A stretch of 64,000 nt of DNA from NCBI RefSeq assembly GCF_031928785.1, contig NZ_JARQAL010000005.1. The stretch is one strand, 5' to 3'. Within the stretch, counting starts at the first letter, position 1; the number at the start of each line of letters is the position of its first letter. The translations under genes were made by a program, and so were the position numbers. The notes beneath the pieces are model-generated. The model was not told the origin of the DNA, did not search any database, and was given only the letters and a program-made list of their open reading frames with translations. Positions 32,381-41,024 of this stretch are shown here, piece after piece. The stretch comes from Enterococcus_C asini_A (GTDB lineage Bacteria; Bacillota; Bacilli; Lactobacillales; Enterococcaceae).

Positions 32381-35300
32381 ATGGATTTACTCCAAATGAC
32401 AGCCCAAATGCCGGTAATTGAGCAGTGGCACCGGCAGATTAAAGAAGGGCAAAAGCGCCAATTAATCACGGGTCTTTCGGGCTCGGCCAAAACATTGGCC
32501 ATTGTAGCGACTTATCAAAAGGAAAAACGACCGCTTTTGGTGATTACGCCTAATCTTTATTATATGAATCAACTGGTAGACGACTTACGCGATTTAACCG
32601 ATGAAGTGTATGCTTACCCGGTAGATGAAGTCTTGTCTGCGGAAATGGCCTTTGCCTCTCCGGAAGCCCGGAGTGAACGGATTCAAACCTTGAACGCCAT
32701 AAGTTGTGGCCGTCAAGGGATTTTTGTCTTGCCCTTGGCGGCAGTGCGCAAGTATTTGCCTACCTTAGAAAACTGGCGCAAAGCCCAGTTTCACTGGGAA
32801 ATTGGCAGTGAAATTGACTTAGCAACATTGCCACAAAAATTAGTCTTAATGGGCTACGAGCGGCAACAGATGATCATGAAACCCGGAGAATTTAGTATTC
32901 GGGGGAGTATTTTAGACATTTATCCGATTACCGCGGACTATCCTTTGCGTATTGAACTCTTTGATATTGAAGTGGATTCTATGCGCTACTTTGATGTGGA
33001 AAATCAGCGTTCTCTGGAAAAAGCCACTGAAGCGGTAATCAGTCCCACCACAGAACTAGTCTTTACTGCTGAAGAATTGCAAAAAGGCGCTACTAGCTTA
33101 CAAGAACTGCTGGAAAAGCGCTTAGCGGTCACGAAAGAAGCAGTAGACCGGAGCTTTTTAGAAGATTACTTTGGCCAGTTGATCACTGCCTGGGAAGAAG
33201 GAATCCCAGGCGAAAACACCCAATATTATTTGGATTTATTGTATCCGGAAAAAACCAGTTTAGTGGATTACTTCCCGGAAGAGACATTATTAGTAGTGGA
33301 TGATTATGCCCGAATTATGGAAGCCGACCGGGAAATTCAAAAAGAAGAAGCCGAGTGGCAAACCCAAAAAATCAGTGAGTTGCGGGTCTTTTCTCAACAA
33401 AGCTTTGGCAGTAATGCCCATGATTTTTTTCGCAATGAATCCTTTGTCACTACCTTTTTTGCGTTGTTCCAAAAAGGCATGGGCAATCTGCGGTTTCACT
33501 CTGTTTTAAACGTACAATATCGGCCAATGCAACAATTCTTCAGTCAAATGGGACTGTTGAAAACGGAAGTCACGCGTTGGGAAAACCAAGGTCAAACGGT
33601 GGTCTTTTTAGTAGGAGACAAAGAACGAGCTCAAAAATTGGAAGAAGATTTTCGTGACCACGATATTTACGGCGTAATCACAGAGCCTGACCGTCTTTTA
33701 ACAGGGCGGACGCAAATCATTGAAGGCAGTTTACAAAATGGGTTTGAAATGCCTCAAGATCATCTTGTGATTGTTACGGAAAAAGAAATCTTCCAACAAG
33801 TTAAACGCAAACGCACTCGTCGGCAAAATGTCACCAATGCCGAACGGCTGAAGAGTTATAACGAATTAAAACCCGGAGATTTTGTAGTTCATGCTAATCA
33901 CGGGATTGGGAAATTTGTCGGGATGCAGACTTTGGAAGTAGATGGGGTGCACCAAGATTACTTGACCATCCTCTACCAAAACGATGACAAGCTCTTTATT
34001 CCCGTGACCCAGTTAAACCTAATTCAAAAATACGTTGCTTCCGAATCAAAGACGCCCCGAATTAATAAACTGGGTGGCAGTGAGTGGAGTAAAACCAAAC
34101 GCAAAGTTGCAGGGAAAATTGAAGACATTGCCGATGATTTGATCTTGCTTTACGCAAAACGGGAATCAGAAAAGGGCTATGCCTTTGCGCCAGATGATGC
34201 TTATCAAAAGGAATTTGAAGACGCCTTTCCTTACAGTGAAACCGATGACCAACTGCGAAGTACCGCTGAAATCAAACGAGATATGGAAAAAGCCAAACCT
34301 ATGGATCGCTTGTTAGTGGGAGATGTGGGCTTTGGGAAGACCGAAGTGGCATTACGAGCTGCTTTTAAAGCAGTCAAAGAAAACAAACAAGTGGCTTTTT
34401 TAGTGCCGACTACGATTTTGGCCCAACAACATTACGAAACCATGTTGGATCGCTTTGAAGGTTTTCCGGTAAATATTGGCGTGATGAGCCGTTTCCGTAC
34501 GAAAAAGCAACAAACAGAAACTTTGGAACAATTGCGTACCGGGCAATTAGACATTTTAGTCGGCACGCATCGCCTGCTTTCTAAAGATGTACAGTTTGCT
34601 GATTTGGGGCTCTTGGTAATTGATGAAGAACAACGCTTTGGAGTGAAACACAAAGAACGTTTGAAACAATTGCGTTCCCAAGTAGATGTTTTAACATTAA
34701 CGGCAACACCAATTCCTCGAACGTTGCATATGTCCATGCTAGGAGTGCGGGATTTATCGGTGATTGAAACACCACCAGAAAATCGTTATCCCATTCAGAC
34801 CTATGTTATGGAAAAAAATCCCGGTGCCATTCGTGAAGCGATGCAACGAGAACTAGCCCGAGGCGGACAAATCTTCTATTTATACAATCGGGTGGAAACC
34901 ATTGAGCGCAAAGTAGAGGAGATTCAAGCCCTTTTACCAGAAGCACGAATTGCCTTTGCCCATGGGCAAATGACGGAAATCCAACTAGAAAATACCCTCT
35001 TTGACTTTATTGAAGGCATGTATGATATTTTGGTAACCACTACGATTATTGAAACCGGGGTGGATATTCCCAACGTGAATACGCTGTTTGTGGAAAATGC
35101 GGATTATATGGGCTTGTCCACGTTGTATCAATTGCGAGGGCGTGTGGGTCGAAGCAATCGAGTGGCTTATGCCTACTTTATGTATGAACCGCAAAAAGTT
35201 TTAAATGAAGTCAGTGAAAAACGCCTACAAGCCATTAAAGATTTTACCGAGTTAGGTTCAGGCTTTAAAATTGCTATGCGGGATCTCTCCATTCGAGGAG

Positions 35301-35914
35301 CGGGCAATCTTTTAGGGGCTCAACAACACGGCTTTATTGATGCGGTAGGGTTTGATATGTACTCCCAAATGCTCAGTGAAGCGGTGGATCGCAAGCAAGG
35401 AAAAAATACCCAAAACGAACGGACTTCTGTGGAAATTGACTTGGGTATTGATGCGTATTTGCCAGGGACTTACATTGAAGACGAACGGCAAAAAATCGAA
35501 ATTTATAAACGGATTCGGGAAATGGAAACCGAAGAGACGTTGGATGAAATTCAAGATGACTTACTGGATCGTTTCGGGGAATTCCCTGATGAAGTTTCGC
35601 ATCTATTGACCATTGGGCAAATTAAAATGGATGGGGATCGAGCCCTTTTAGAAGTGATTCGCAAACAAGGAGATAAAATTCGTTTTACTTTAAGTAAGGC
35701 CGGGACTAAGCTCTATTCCGTGGAGCAACTCTTTGAAGCGCTAGGGGCTACGAAACTAAAAGCAACCATGGGCGTGGACCGTGACAAGATGGGTATCATT
35801 TTAACCATTGAGAAAAATATGGGGCAAGCTGTTTGGCTCCATGAAGTTCAAGAGTTTGTCAAGGCGTTGCGGGCAGAAAAATACCAAGCCTTGAAAAAGA
35901 CTGATCCAGCTTGA
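32381..35914 (+). CDS. mfd: Transcription-repair coupling factor Mfd
   Basis: 1177 residues, full length. Removes RNA polymerase stalled at DNA damage and recruits UvrA. Order: UvrB-like domains (1-350), RNA polymerase-interacting domain (about 490-560, 'LKPGDFVVHANHGIGKFVGMQ'), superfamily 2 translocase with 'GDVGFGKTEVALRAAF' (Walker A, about residue 647), 'DEEQRFGVKHKE' (DEEQ box), 'TLTATPIPRTL' and 'YQLRGRVGRSNR' (motif VI), then a C-terminal TRCF domain. The start follows pth closely and has only a weak ribosome site (GCGGTGA). Confidence 0.96.
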   Translation: MDLLQMTAQMPVIEQWHRQIKEGQKRQLITGLSGSAKTLAIVATYQKEKRPLLVITPNLYYMNQLVDDLRDLTDEVYAYPVDEVLSAEMAFASPEARSERIQTLNAISCGRQGIFVLPLAAVRKYLPTLENWRKAQFHWEIGSEIDLATLPQKLVLMGYERQQMIMKPGEFSIRGSILDIYPITADYPLRIELFDIEVDSMRYFDVENQRSLEKATEAVISPTTELVFTAEELQKGATSLQELLEKRLAVTKEAVDRSFLEDYFGQLITAWEEGIPGENTQYYLDLLYPEKTSLVDYFPEETLLVVDDYARIMEADREIQKEEAEWQTQKISELRVFSQQSFGSNAHDFFRNESFVTTFFALFQKGMGNLRFHSVLNVQYRPMQQFFSQMGLLKTEVTRWENQGQTVVFLVGDKERAQKLEEDFRDHDIYGVITEPDRLLTGRTQIIEGSLQNGFEMPQDHLVIVTEKEIFQQVKRKRTRRQNVTNAERLKSYNELKPGDFVVHANHGIGKFVGMQTLEVDGVHQDYLTILYQNDDKLFIPVTQLNLIQKYVASESKTPRINKLGGSEWSKTKRKVAGKIEDIADDLILLYAKRESEKGYAFAPDDAYQKEFEDAFPYSETDDQLRSTAEIKRDMEKAKPMDRLLVGDVGFGKTEVALRAAFKAVKENKQVAFLVPTTILAQQHYETMLDRFEGFPVNIGVMSRFRTKKQQTETLEQLRTGQLDILVGTHRLLSKDVQFADLGLLVIDEEQRFGVKHKERLKQLRSQVDVLTLTATPIPRTLHMSMLGVRDLSVIETPPENRYPIQTYVMEKNPGAIREAMQRELARGGQIFYLYNRVETIERKVEEIQALLPEARIAFAHGQMTEIQLENTLFDFIEGMYDILVTTTIIETGVDIPNVNTLFVENADYMGLSTLYQLRGRVGRSNRVAYAYFMYEPQKVLNEVSEKRLQAIKDFTELGSGFKIAMRDLSIRGAGNLLGAQQHGFIDAVGFDMYSQMLSEAVDRKQGKNTQNERTSVEIDLGIDAYLPGTYIEDERQKIEIYKRIREMETEETLDEIQDDLLDRFGEFPDEVSHLLTIGQIKMDGDRALLEVIRKQGDKIRFTLSKAGTKLYSVEQLFEALGATKLKATMGVDRDKMGIILTIEKNMGQAVWLHEVQEFVKALRAEKYQALKKTDPA

Positions 35915-35939
35915 ACGAATTGAAAAAGGCGGTGAGAAA

Positions 35940-37526
35940 ATGGCACAAACAAAAATGAAAACGGTCATGCAAGGAGCCTTTATATTAACTATGGCTTCTT
36001 TTGCCGCCAAGCTGTTAAGTGCTGTCTACCGAGTGCCATTTCAAAACTTGGTGGGGGATGAAGGCTTTTATGTATACCAGCAAGTTTATCCCATCTATGG
36101 CTTGGCGATGACTTTGGCTTTATCGGGTTTGCCGCAATTTATTTCGAAGTATGTGGCAGAGCAAGAAGGAATCAAAGCTCAACACAAAGCAATTCATCGC
36201 TTGTTTCCCATGGTTTTGCTCAGTGGGATTCTCTTGTTTGTACTCACTTTTTTAGGCGCGGGAGTAATTGCCAATTTAATGGGGGATCCGGAACTTGCGC
36301 CATTGATTCGTGTGGTTTCCGTGACCTTTCTCTTTGTGCCGATACTGTCTTTTTATCGAGGCAATTTTCAAGGAAATTTGCTTATGACCCCTACAGCCGT
36401 TTCTCAAGTTTGGGAGCAACTAGTGCGAGTGGCAGTGATTTTATTGGCTTCTTTTTCTTTTGTTCACTGGGGCTTAAGCATTTATCAAACCGGGACAGTG
36501 GCCATGTTCGGAGCCGTTTGCGGCGGGATAGTGGCCGTTTTGATTTTGTTGTCTTATCAAAGAAAAATTACAGGCAGTCTTTTAGGTTTAAACCAGATTG
36601 ACTGGCGAGATAGTTGGGATTATTCTTTGTTTCGCCGCTTTTTATTAGAAGGTGGGCTAGTATCAGTTTACAGTGGCCTGTTGATTTTGTTTCAACTGGT
36701 GGATTCTTTTTTTGTCGTTAATGCCTTAGATGCTAGCGGGCTTTTGCCCCAAGTGGCTCGGGTGACCAAAGGGGTTTACGACCGAGGGCAACCCTTAGTG
36801 CAACTAGGCTTAGTGGTAGCGGGGGCGTTAAGTTCGACTTTTTTACCGGCTTTAACCAAGTATTTAATGCAAAAAAACAAGGAAGGCTTTCAGCAAACGG
36901 CTAAAATATACATGCGCTTGACTACAAGCATTTCCCTGGCAGCATCAGCGGGACTGGCTTTGTTATTACCATTGATTAATTTTGCTTTATTTAAAGATGC
37001 CGCAGGAACGATTCCCTTGATGTTATATGTGGGGGCGATTTTTGAAATGGGAATCATCCAAGGCTACCAAAGCATTGCCCAAAGTCAGAATCACTTTCGC
37101 ATTCCATTACGAGGGGCGTTGTTAGGATTGTTGACTAAGCTAGTTGTGACGTGGCCTTTCACCTATTTCTTACAAACTTCAGGAGCTAGTTGTGCAACTT
37201 TGTTGGGTTTGGGCGTAACCTTAGTCTACCTGGCTCTTCATACTGATCGAGAAATTAATCATTTCTTAAAAGAAAAGTTTCTTGCAAAACTGTTCCTTTG
37301 TACACTGGCGATGATGGTAGCAGTGTTTATCTTTGATCTTTTGCTATTAATGTGGGATCCGGCTTTAGGTCGTTTAAATGCGTTATTGTTTGCTATAATT
37401 GGAGTAGCACTTGGCGTGGGAGCATTTCTTAAAATTGCGCTTTGGTGTAAATTATTTACGGTTCGGGAATGGCTGATGTTGCCATTAGGAGATAAAATAT
37501 TAAAATTAGGCAGAAAGAAGGAGTAA
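35940..37526 (+). CDS. Polysaccharide/lipid II flippase-like membrane protein (MurJ/SpoVB/YtgP group)
   Basis: 528 residues with about 14 hydrophobic segments and the MVF/MATE-like start 'GAFILTMASFAAKLLSAVYRVPFQNLVGDEGFYVYQQVYPIY', typical of YtgP/SpoVB proteins of Firmicutes. YtgP (MurJ-Bs) moves lipid II across the membrane, while SpoVB is its sporulation paralogue; a non-sporing coccus would favour the lipid II or another polysaccharide role. It lies between mfd and an S4-domain gene, as in other Lactobacillales. No gene symbol is given because several paralogues usually exist. Confidence 0.82.
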   Translation: MAQTKMKTVMQGAFILTMASFAAKLLSAVYRVPFQNLVGDEGFYVYQQVYPIYGLAMTLALSGLPQFISKYVAEQEGIKAQHKAIHRLFPMVLLSGILLFVLTFLGAGVIANLMGDPELAPLIRVVSVTFLFVPILSFYRGNFQGNLLMTPTAVSQVWEQLVRVAVILLASFSFVHWGLSIYQTGTVAMFGAVCGGIVAVLILLSYQRKITGSLLGLNQIDWRDSWDYSLFRRFLLEGGLVSVYSGLLILFQLVDSFFVVNALDASGLLPQVARVTKGVYDRGQPLVQLGLVVAGALSSTFLPALTKYLMQKNKEGFQQTAKIYMRLTTSISLAASAGLALLLPLINFALFKDAAGTIPLMLYVGAIFEMGIIQGYQSIAQSQNHFRIPLRGALLGLLTKLVVTWPFTYFLQTSGASCATLLGLGVTLVYLALHTDREINHFLKEKFLAKLFLCTLAMMVAVFIFDLLLLMWDPALGRLNALLFAIIGVALGVGAFLKIALWCKLFTVREWLMLPLGDKILKLGRKKE

Positions 37527-37532
37527 GATAAC

Positions 37533-37796
37533 ATGCGCTTAGACAAATTTTTAAAAATTTCAAGAATTATTAAACGTCGTCAAGTGGCCAAAGAAGTAGC
37601 GGATAAAGGACGAATCCAAATTAACGGCAAAGTGGCTAAATCCAGCAGCAGTGTGAAAGTAGGAGACTTATTGACGATTCAGTTTGGCAATAAGGTCTTA
37701 GAAGTGAAAATCCGCGAATTACACGAGTCCACGAAAAAAGACGATGCAGAAAAAATGTACGAAGTGATTAGTGAAAAACGGGTCAATGAAGACTAG
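37533..37796 (+). CDS. rqcP: S4-domain RNA-binding protein RqcP/YabO (HslR family)
   Basis: 87 residues, a single S4 domain: 'MRLDKFLKISRIIKRRQVAKEVADKGRIQINGKVAKSSSSVKVGD'. RqcP works with RqcH in tagging nascent chains of split 50S subunits with alanine. GAAGGAG precedes its ATG, only 6 nt after the preceding stop. It normally stands just before divIC, as here. Confidence 0.9.
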   Translation: MRLDKFLKISRIIKRRQVAKEVADKGRIQINGKVAKSSSSVKVGDLLTIQFGNKVLEVKIRELHESTKKDDAEKMYEVISEKRVNED

Positions 37797-37804
37797 AATT
37801 CCAT

Positions 37805-37833
37805 TAGACATCCCCAGTTATAGTTGGTATAAT
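37805..37833 (+). promoter_or_regulatory. Promoter of divIC
   Basis: TAGACA (37805-37810), 17 bp, TATAAT (37828-37833): 5/6 and 6/6 matches to consensus with ideal spacing. Confidence 0.75.
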
Positions 37834-37880
37834 AAGAATCACAATCAGCTCAGAGCAATAAAAAAAGGAGATCTGCGTTC

Positions 37881-38330
37881 ATGATGCAAGGGCCAGAGGA
37901 AAAAATTACCCAAATTGATACTGACTTTGCCAAGCAGCAAACCGCTACGATGATTCAACAACATCGTCAAGCGATTTTTCGGCGTCGACGATTAGGTCTG
38001 CTTTTTGTAATCGCCCTACTGATTTTTGGTTTCGTTGGTTTCCAGCTTTTTCAAGATCAGCAGAAAGTGACGAAATTGGAATCAATCAAAAAAGAGGCTT
38101 TAGCCGATCAAAAAGTGATTGCTGATAATGTAGCGGAACTTAAAACGGAAGTCGAACAACTGCAAGACGAAGATTACGTGGCTAAATTAGCTCGAAGCAA
38201 GTTCTTTTATTCTGAAGATGGAGAAACGCTTTATCCATTACCAGGACAAACTCAAAACAGCGAAGCACAAGATCAAGAGGTTCAAAAAGCCTTGGAAGAC
38301 ACCCTTTCATCAACTACTACTGAAAAGTAG
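37881..38330 (+). CDS. divIC: Septum formation initiator DivIC/FtsB-like
   Basis: 149 residues: cytoplasmic basic N-terminus, one transmembrane helix (about 38-55, 'LGLLFVIALLIFGFVGFQLF'), coiled coil (about 58-100), and the family block 'DEDYVAKLARSKFFYSEDGETLYPLPG'. DivIC joins DivIB and FtsL in the divisome. The tail after that block is Ser/Thr/Glu-rich and disordered. AAAAGGAG lies upstream; a second ATG follows directly, so either codon may be used. Confidence 0.92.
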   Translation: MMQGPEEKITQIDTDFAKQQTATMIQQHRQAIFRRRRLGLLFVIALLIFGFVGFQLFQDQQKVTKLESIKKEALADQKVIADNVAELKTEVEQLQDEDYVAKLARSKFFYSEDGETLYPLPGQTQNSEAQDQEVQKALEDTLSSTTTEK

Positions 38331-38372
38331 GGTAAATATTTTAGAGTCAATACTAGGAGGAACATTTTTTTT

Positions 38373-38846
38373 ATGGCAATCGAAGTAGGAGAAAAACTTC
38401 AAGGAAAAGTGTCAGGTATTACAAATTTTGGTGCTTTTGTCGATTTAGGCGACAGAAAAACTGGTTTGGTTCATATCAGTGAAGTTTCTGACGGCTATGT
38501 GAAAGATATCAACGAGGTATTGAAAGTTGGGGACGAAGTAACGGTGGTCGTTACGACTGTAGGAAATGACGGGAAAATTGGTTTGTCAATTCGAAAAGCC
38601 CAAGACAAGCCGCAAGAAAAGCGAGAGTATCCTAAAGGGCCAGCTCGCTCAAACGATCGGGGGAGTAAGAAGCCATTTAATCGTGGTGGCAATCAACACC
38701 AAGGTCGGGGCAATTTTGGCAATGACACAAAACAAGACTTTGATTCATTGATGAGTTCCTTTATGAAGGATAGCGATGATCGTCTTTCTTCTTTACGCCG
38801 AAACACAGAAGGCAAACGGGGAGGCCGTGGCGGTCGCCGTAATTAA
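38373..38846 (+). CDS. S1 RNA-binding domain protein (YabR/GSP13-like)
   Basis: 157 residues: an N-terminal S1 domain ('VGEKLQGKVSGITNFGAFVDLGDRKTGLVHISEVSDGYVKDI') and a basic, Gly/Arg/Asn-rich tail (about 75-157) ending 'GKRGGRGGRRN', typical of RNA-associated proteins. B. subtilis YabR/YugI and related proteins bind ribosomes. AGGAGG precedes the ATG. Position between divIC and tilS is conserved in Firmicutes. Confidence 0.88.
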   Translation: MAIEVGEKLQGKVSGITNFGAFVDLGDRKTGLVHISEVSDGYVKDINEVLKVGDEVTVVVTTVGNDGKIGLSIRKAQDKPQEKREYPKGPARSNDRGSKKPFNRGGNQHQGRGNFGNDTKQDFDSLMSSFMKDSDDRLSSLRRNTEGKRGGRGGRRN

Positions 38847-38856
38847 TAAAACATCC

Positions 38857-38895
38857 GCGGGAATGCTGTCTGAATACAGCCTTCCCGCTTTTTTT
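38857..38895 (+). terminator. Terminator after the S1-domain gene
   Basis: Stem GCGGGAA-GCTGT / ACAGC-TTCCCGC with small bulges and a 6-nt loop, followed by seven T. Confidence 0.92.
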
Positions 38896-38951
38896 GCACA
38901 TACAACGGCAATCAAGTAACGGATAGCCATGTAGAAAACAGGAGGCGAGCT

Positions 38952-40379
38952 ATGGAGACAGAGACATTGGAAAAAGTTTTTTTTCAATTAGGAAAAAAAG
39001 AACAATTTTGGCAGGCGCAAAGTCGAGTATTATTAGCCGTTTCTGGTGGTGTGGATTCCATGGTGCTCTTACATTTAATGGAGAAAGTTCAAGCTCAAGG
39101 AGTAACGATTGGAATCGCCCATATCAACCATCAATTACGGCCAGAATCCCAAATAGAAGAGGATTTTTTAAGAAAATACTGTGCAGAAAAGAAACTTGCC
39201 TTTTATTGTCGTCGTTGGGAAAGTTTGCCTGCTAGTGGTATGGAAGAAGCGGCTCGGAAGTTTCGCTATCAATTTTTTAAAGAAGTACTTCAAGAGCATC
39301 ATTACGATACTTTAATGACCGCTCACCACAGTGACGACCAACTCGAAACGATGCTAATGAAAATGATTAGAGAAGGCAACCTGCAAAGTGCCGGCGGAAT
39401 TAAAGCCAAGCAATCATTTGCTGGCGGAAGGCTAGTACGACCGTTGTTAACTTTTCCTAAAGAGGACTTACTTATTTATGCCAAGGAACAAGGAATCACT
39501 TACTTTGAAGATGCCACTAATACTTTATTAGACGTACAACGAAATCGCCTGCGCCAGCAAGTAGTCCCTTTACTAAAAGCGGAGAATCCGCAATTATTGT
39601 CTCACTTCAATCAATTGTCCCAGCAATTACAGTGGACGGTTCAATGGCAACAAGAAACCTTGAAAGCCTGGTTTAACCAAAATGCTATATCGTGGGCTTC
39701 AGGCTGGCGATTACCTGTAGTGGCTTTCATGGAAATTCCTAAAGGACAACGCTATTTTGCGGTGCAACACTGTCTATTAGTATTGCGCAATCAATATCAA
39801 ATCCCTTTTAATGAAGAACAGTTGCAGCTAGTCTTACGTTGTTTAGAAAGCGACCGGCCTCAGTGGTCTGTGGATTTAGCAGCGGGTTGGCTAATTCAAG
39901 GAGAATACCAAGAGTTACTGATTACTAAAAAACAAGGGAGGGTAAAAGAAACAAGTAATTCAACCTTGCGCTTAGGAGAAGGTGTTTTTTTGTCTGCCAC
40001 AGAATGGGTGGCGCTCTTGGCAGCGGATGGGTCCGGTATTTTACCTACAGAACTTGCAAAAATTCCGGAAAAAGTCAAACTTTGGTCAGAATTCAGTCAA
40101 GCTTTACCAGTAGAATTTCCTACTGAGGTGATGTTTCGTAAACGAAATCCCGGAGATCGTATTCAATTAACGAACTCTTTAAGAAAAAAAATTTCGCGAA
40201 TTTTTATTGATAAAAAAATCCCTAATGAAATGCGGGAACACGCTTGGTTAATGACCGACACCAATGGACAGGTCTTAGGGGTTTTGCCAGTGGTTCTATC
40301 CTATTTGAGTATTGCGAAAGAAACTGATAAAATACACTACAGACTTCTTTATAAATACAATACAAAAAATAACGACTAA
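38952..40379 (+). CDS. tilS: tRNA(Ile)-lysidine synthase
   Basis: 475 residues. Converts C34 of the tRNA-Ile CAU anticodon to lysidine. Seen: PP-loop 'AVSGGVDSMVLLHLM' (about residue 30), 'GIAHINHQLRPES', 'MTAHHSDDQLETMLMKMIREG', 'VRPLL...EDATN...RNRLRQQVVPLL', then the C-terminal substrate-binding region 'RKRNPGDRIQL...KKISRIFIDKKIPNEMREHAWLM'. GGAGGCG precedes the ATG. hpt follows at 25 nt, as in most Firmicutes. Confidence 0.95.
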   Translation: METETLEKVFFQLGKKEQFWQAQSRVLLAVSGGVDSMVLLHLMEKVQAQGVTIGIAHINHQLRPESQIEEDFLRKYCAEKKLAFYCRRWESLPASGMEEAARKFRYQFFKEVLQEHHYDTLMTAHHSDDQLETMLMKMIREGNLQSAGGIKAKQSFAGGRLVRPLLTFPKEDLLIYAKEQGITYFEDATNTLLDVQRNRLRQQVVPLLKAENPQLLSHFNQLSQQLQWTVQWQQETLKAWFNQNAISWASGWRLPVVAFMEIPKGQRYFAVQHCLLVLRNQYQIPFNEEQLQLVLRCLESDRPQWSVDLAAGWLIQGEYQELLITKKQGRVKETSNSTLRLGEGVFLSATEWVALLAADGSGILPTELAKIPEKVKLWSEFSQALPVEFPTEVMFRKRNPGDRIQLTNSLRKKISRIFIDKKIPNEMREHAWLMTDTNGQVLGVLPVVLSYLSIAKETDKIHYRLLYKYNTKNND

Positions 40380-40404
40380 GAAGTGGGATTGGAAGGAGCA
40401 GACT

Positions 40405-40950
40405 ATGCTGGAGAAGGATATTGAAAAAGTGCTCATTACAAAAGAGCAAATTGCTGAGCGCTGTAAAGAATTGGGTCAAGAGTTAAGTGATGAATATCAA
40501 GATAAAAACCCATTAGTAATTGGCATTTTAAAAGGATCCATTCATTTTATGGCAGATCTTTGCCGGGAGATGGATTGTTTATTAGAATTAGACTTTATGG
40601 ATGTTTCCAGTTACGGTAATGCCACGGTTTCTTCTGGAGAAGTAAAAATCTTAAAAGACTTAGACACCAACGTGGAAGGGCGCGACTTATTAATCGTAGA
40701 AGATATTATCGATACCGGTCGCACTTTGTCTTATTTAGTGGACCTCTTTAAATATCGCAAAGCAAACTCCGTGAAAATCGCTACTCTTTTAGATAAACCA
40801 GAAGGCCGTGTGGTGAAGATTGAAGCAGATTATGTTGGCTTTGATGTACCAAACGAGTTTGTGGTAGGTTACGGATTAGATTATATGGAACAATATCGCA
40901 ATCTACCCTATGTAGGCGTTTTAAAACCCCGTGTTTATCAATCAAATTAG
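40405..40950 (+). CDS. hpt: Hypoxanthine-guanine phosphoribosyltransferase
   Basis: 181 residues from the ATG at 40405 (GGAAGGAG upstream); a longer in-frame reading overlaps tilS and adds sequence foreign to the family. The PRPP-binding motif is 'LLIVEDIIDTGRTLSYL', and 'LVIGILKGSIHFMADL' and 'DYVGFDVPNEFVVGYGLDYME' are family blocks. It salvages hypoxanthine and guanine to IMP and GMP. Gene order tilS-hpt-ftsH is conserved. Confidence 0.95.
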   Translation: MLEKDIEKVLITKEQIAERCKELGQELSDEYQDKNPLVIGILKGSIHFMADLCREMDCLLELDFMDVSSYGNATVSSGEVKILKDLDTNVEGRDLLIVEDIIDTGRTLSYLVDLFKYRKANSVKIATLLDKPEGRVVKIEADYVGFDVPNEFVVGYGLDYMEQYRNLPYVGVLKPRVYQSN

Positions 40951-40971
40951 TGACAGAATCAAATCTAGATG

Positions 40972-40980
40972 TGATACAAT
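40972..40980 (+). promoter_or_regulatory. Possible ftsH promoter (extended -10)
   Basis: TGATACAAT, an extended -10 element; a -35-like GTGACA lies 19 bp upstream of TACAAT. It stands about 45 bp before the ftsH ATG. Confidence 0.4.
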
Positions 40981-41024
40981 GAAATGGTCAGGATTGATAA
41001 AATAAATAGCCAAGGAGGGCGAGC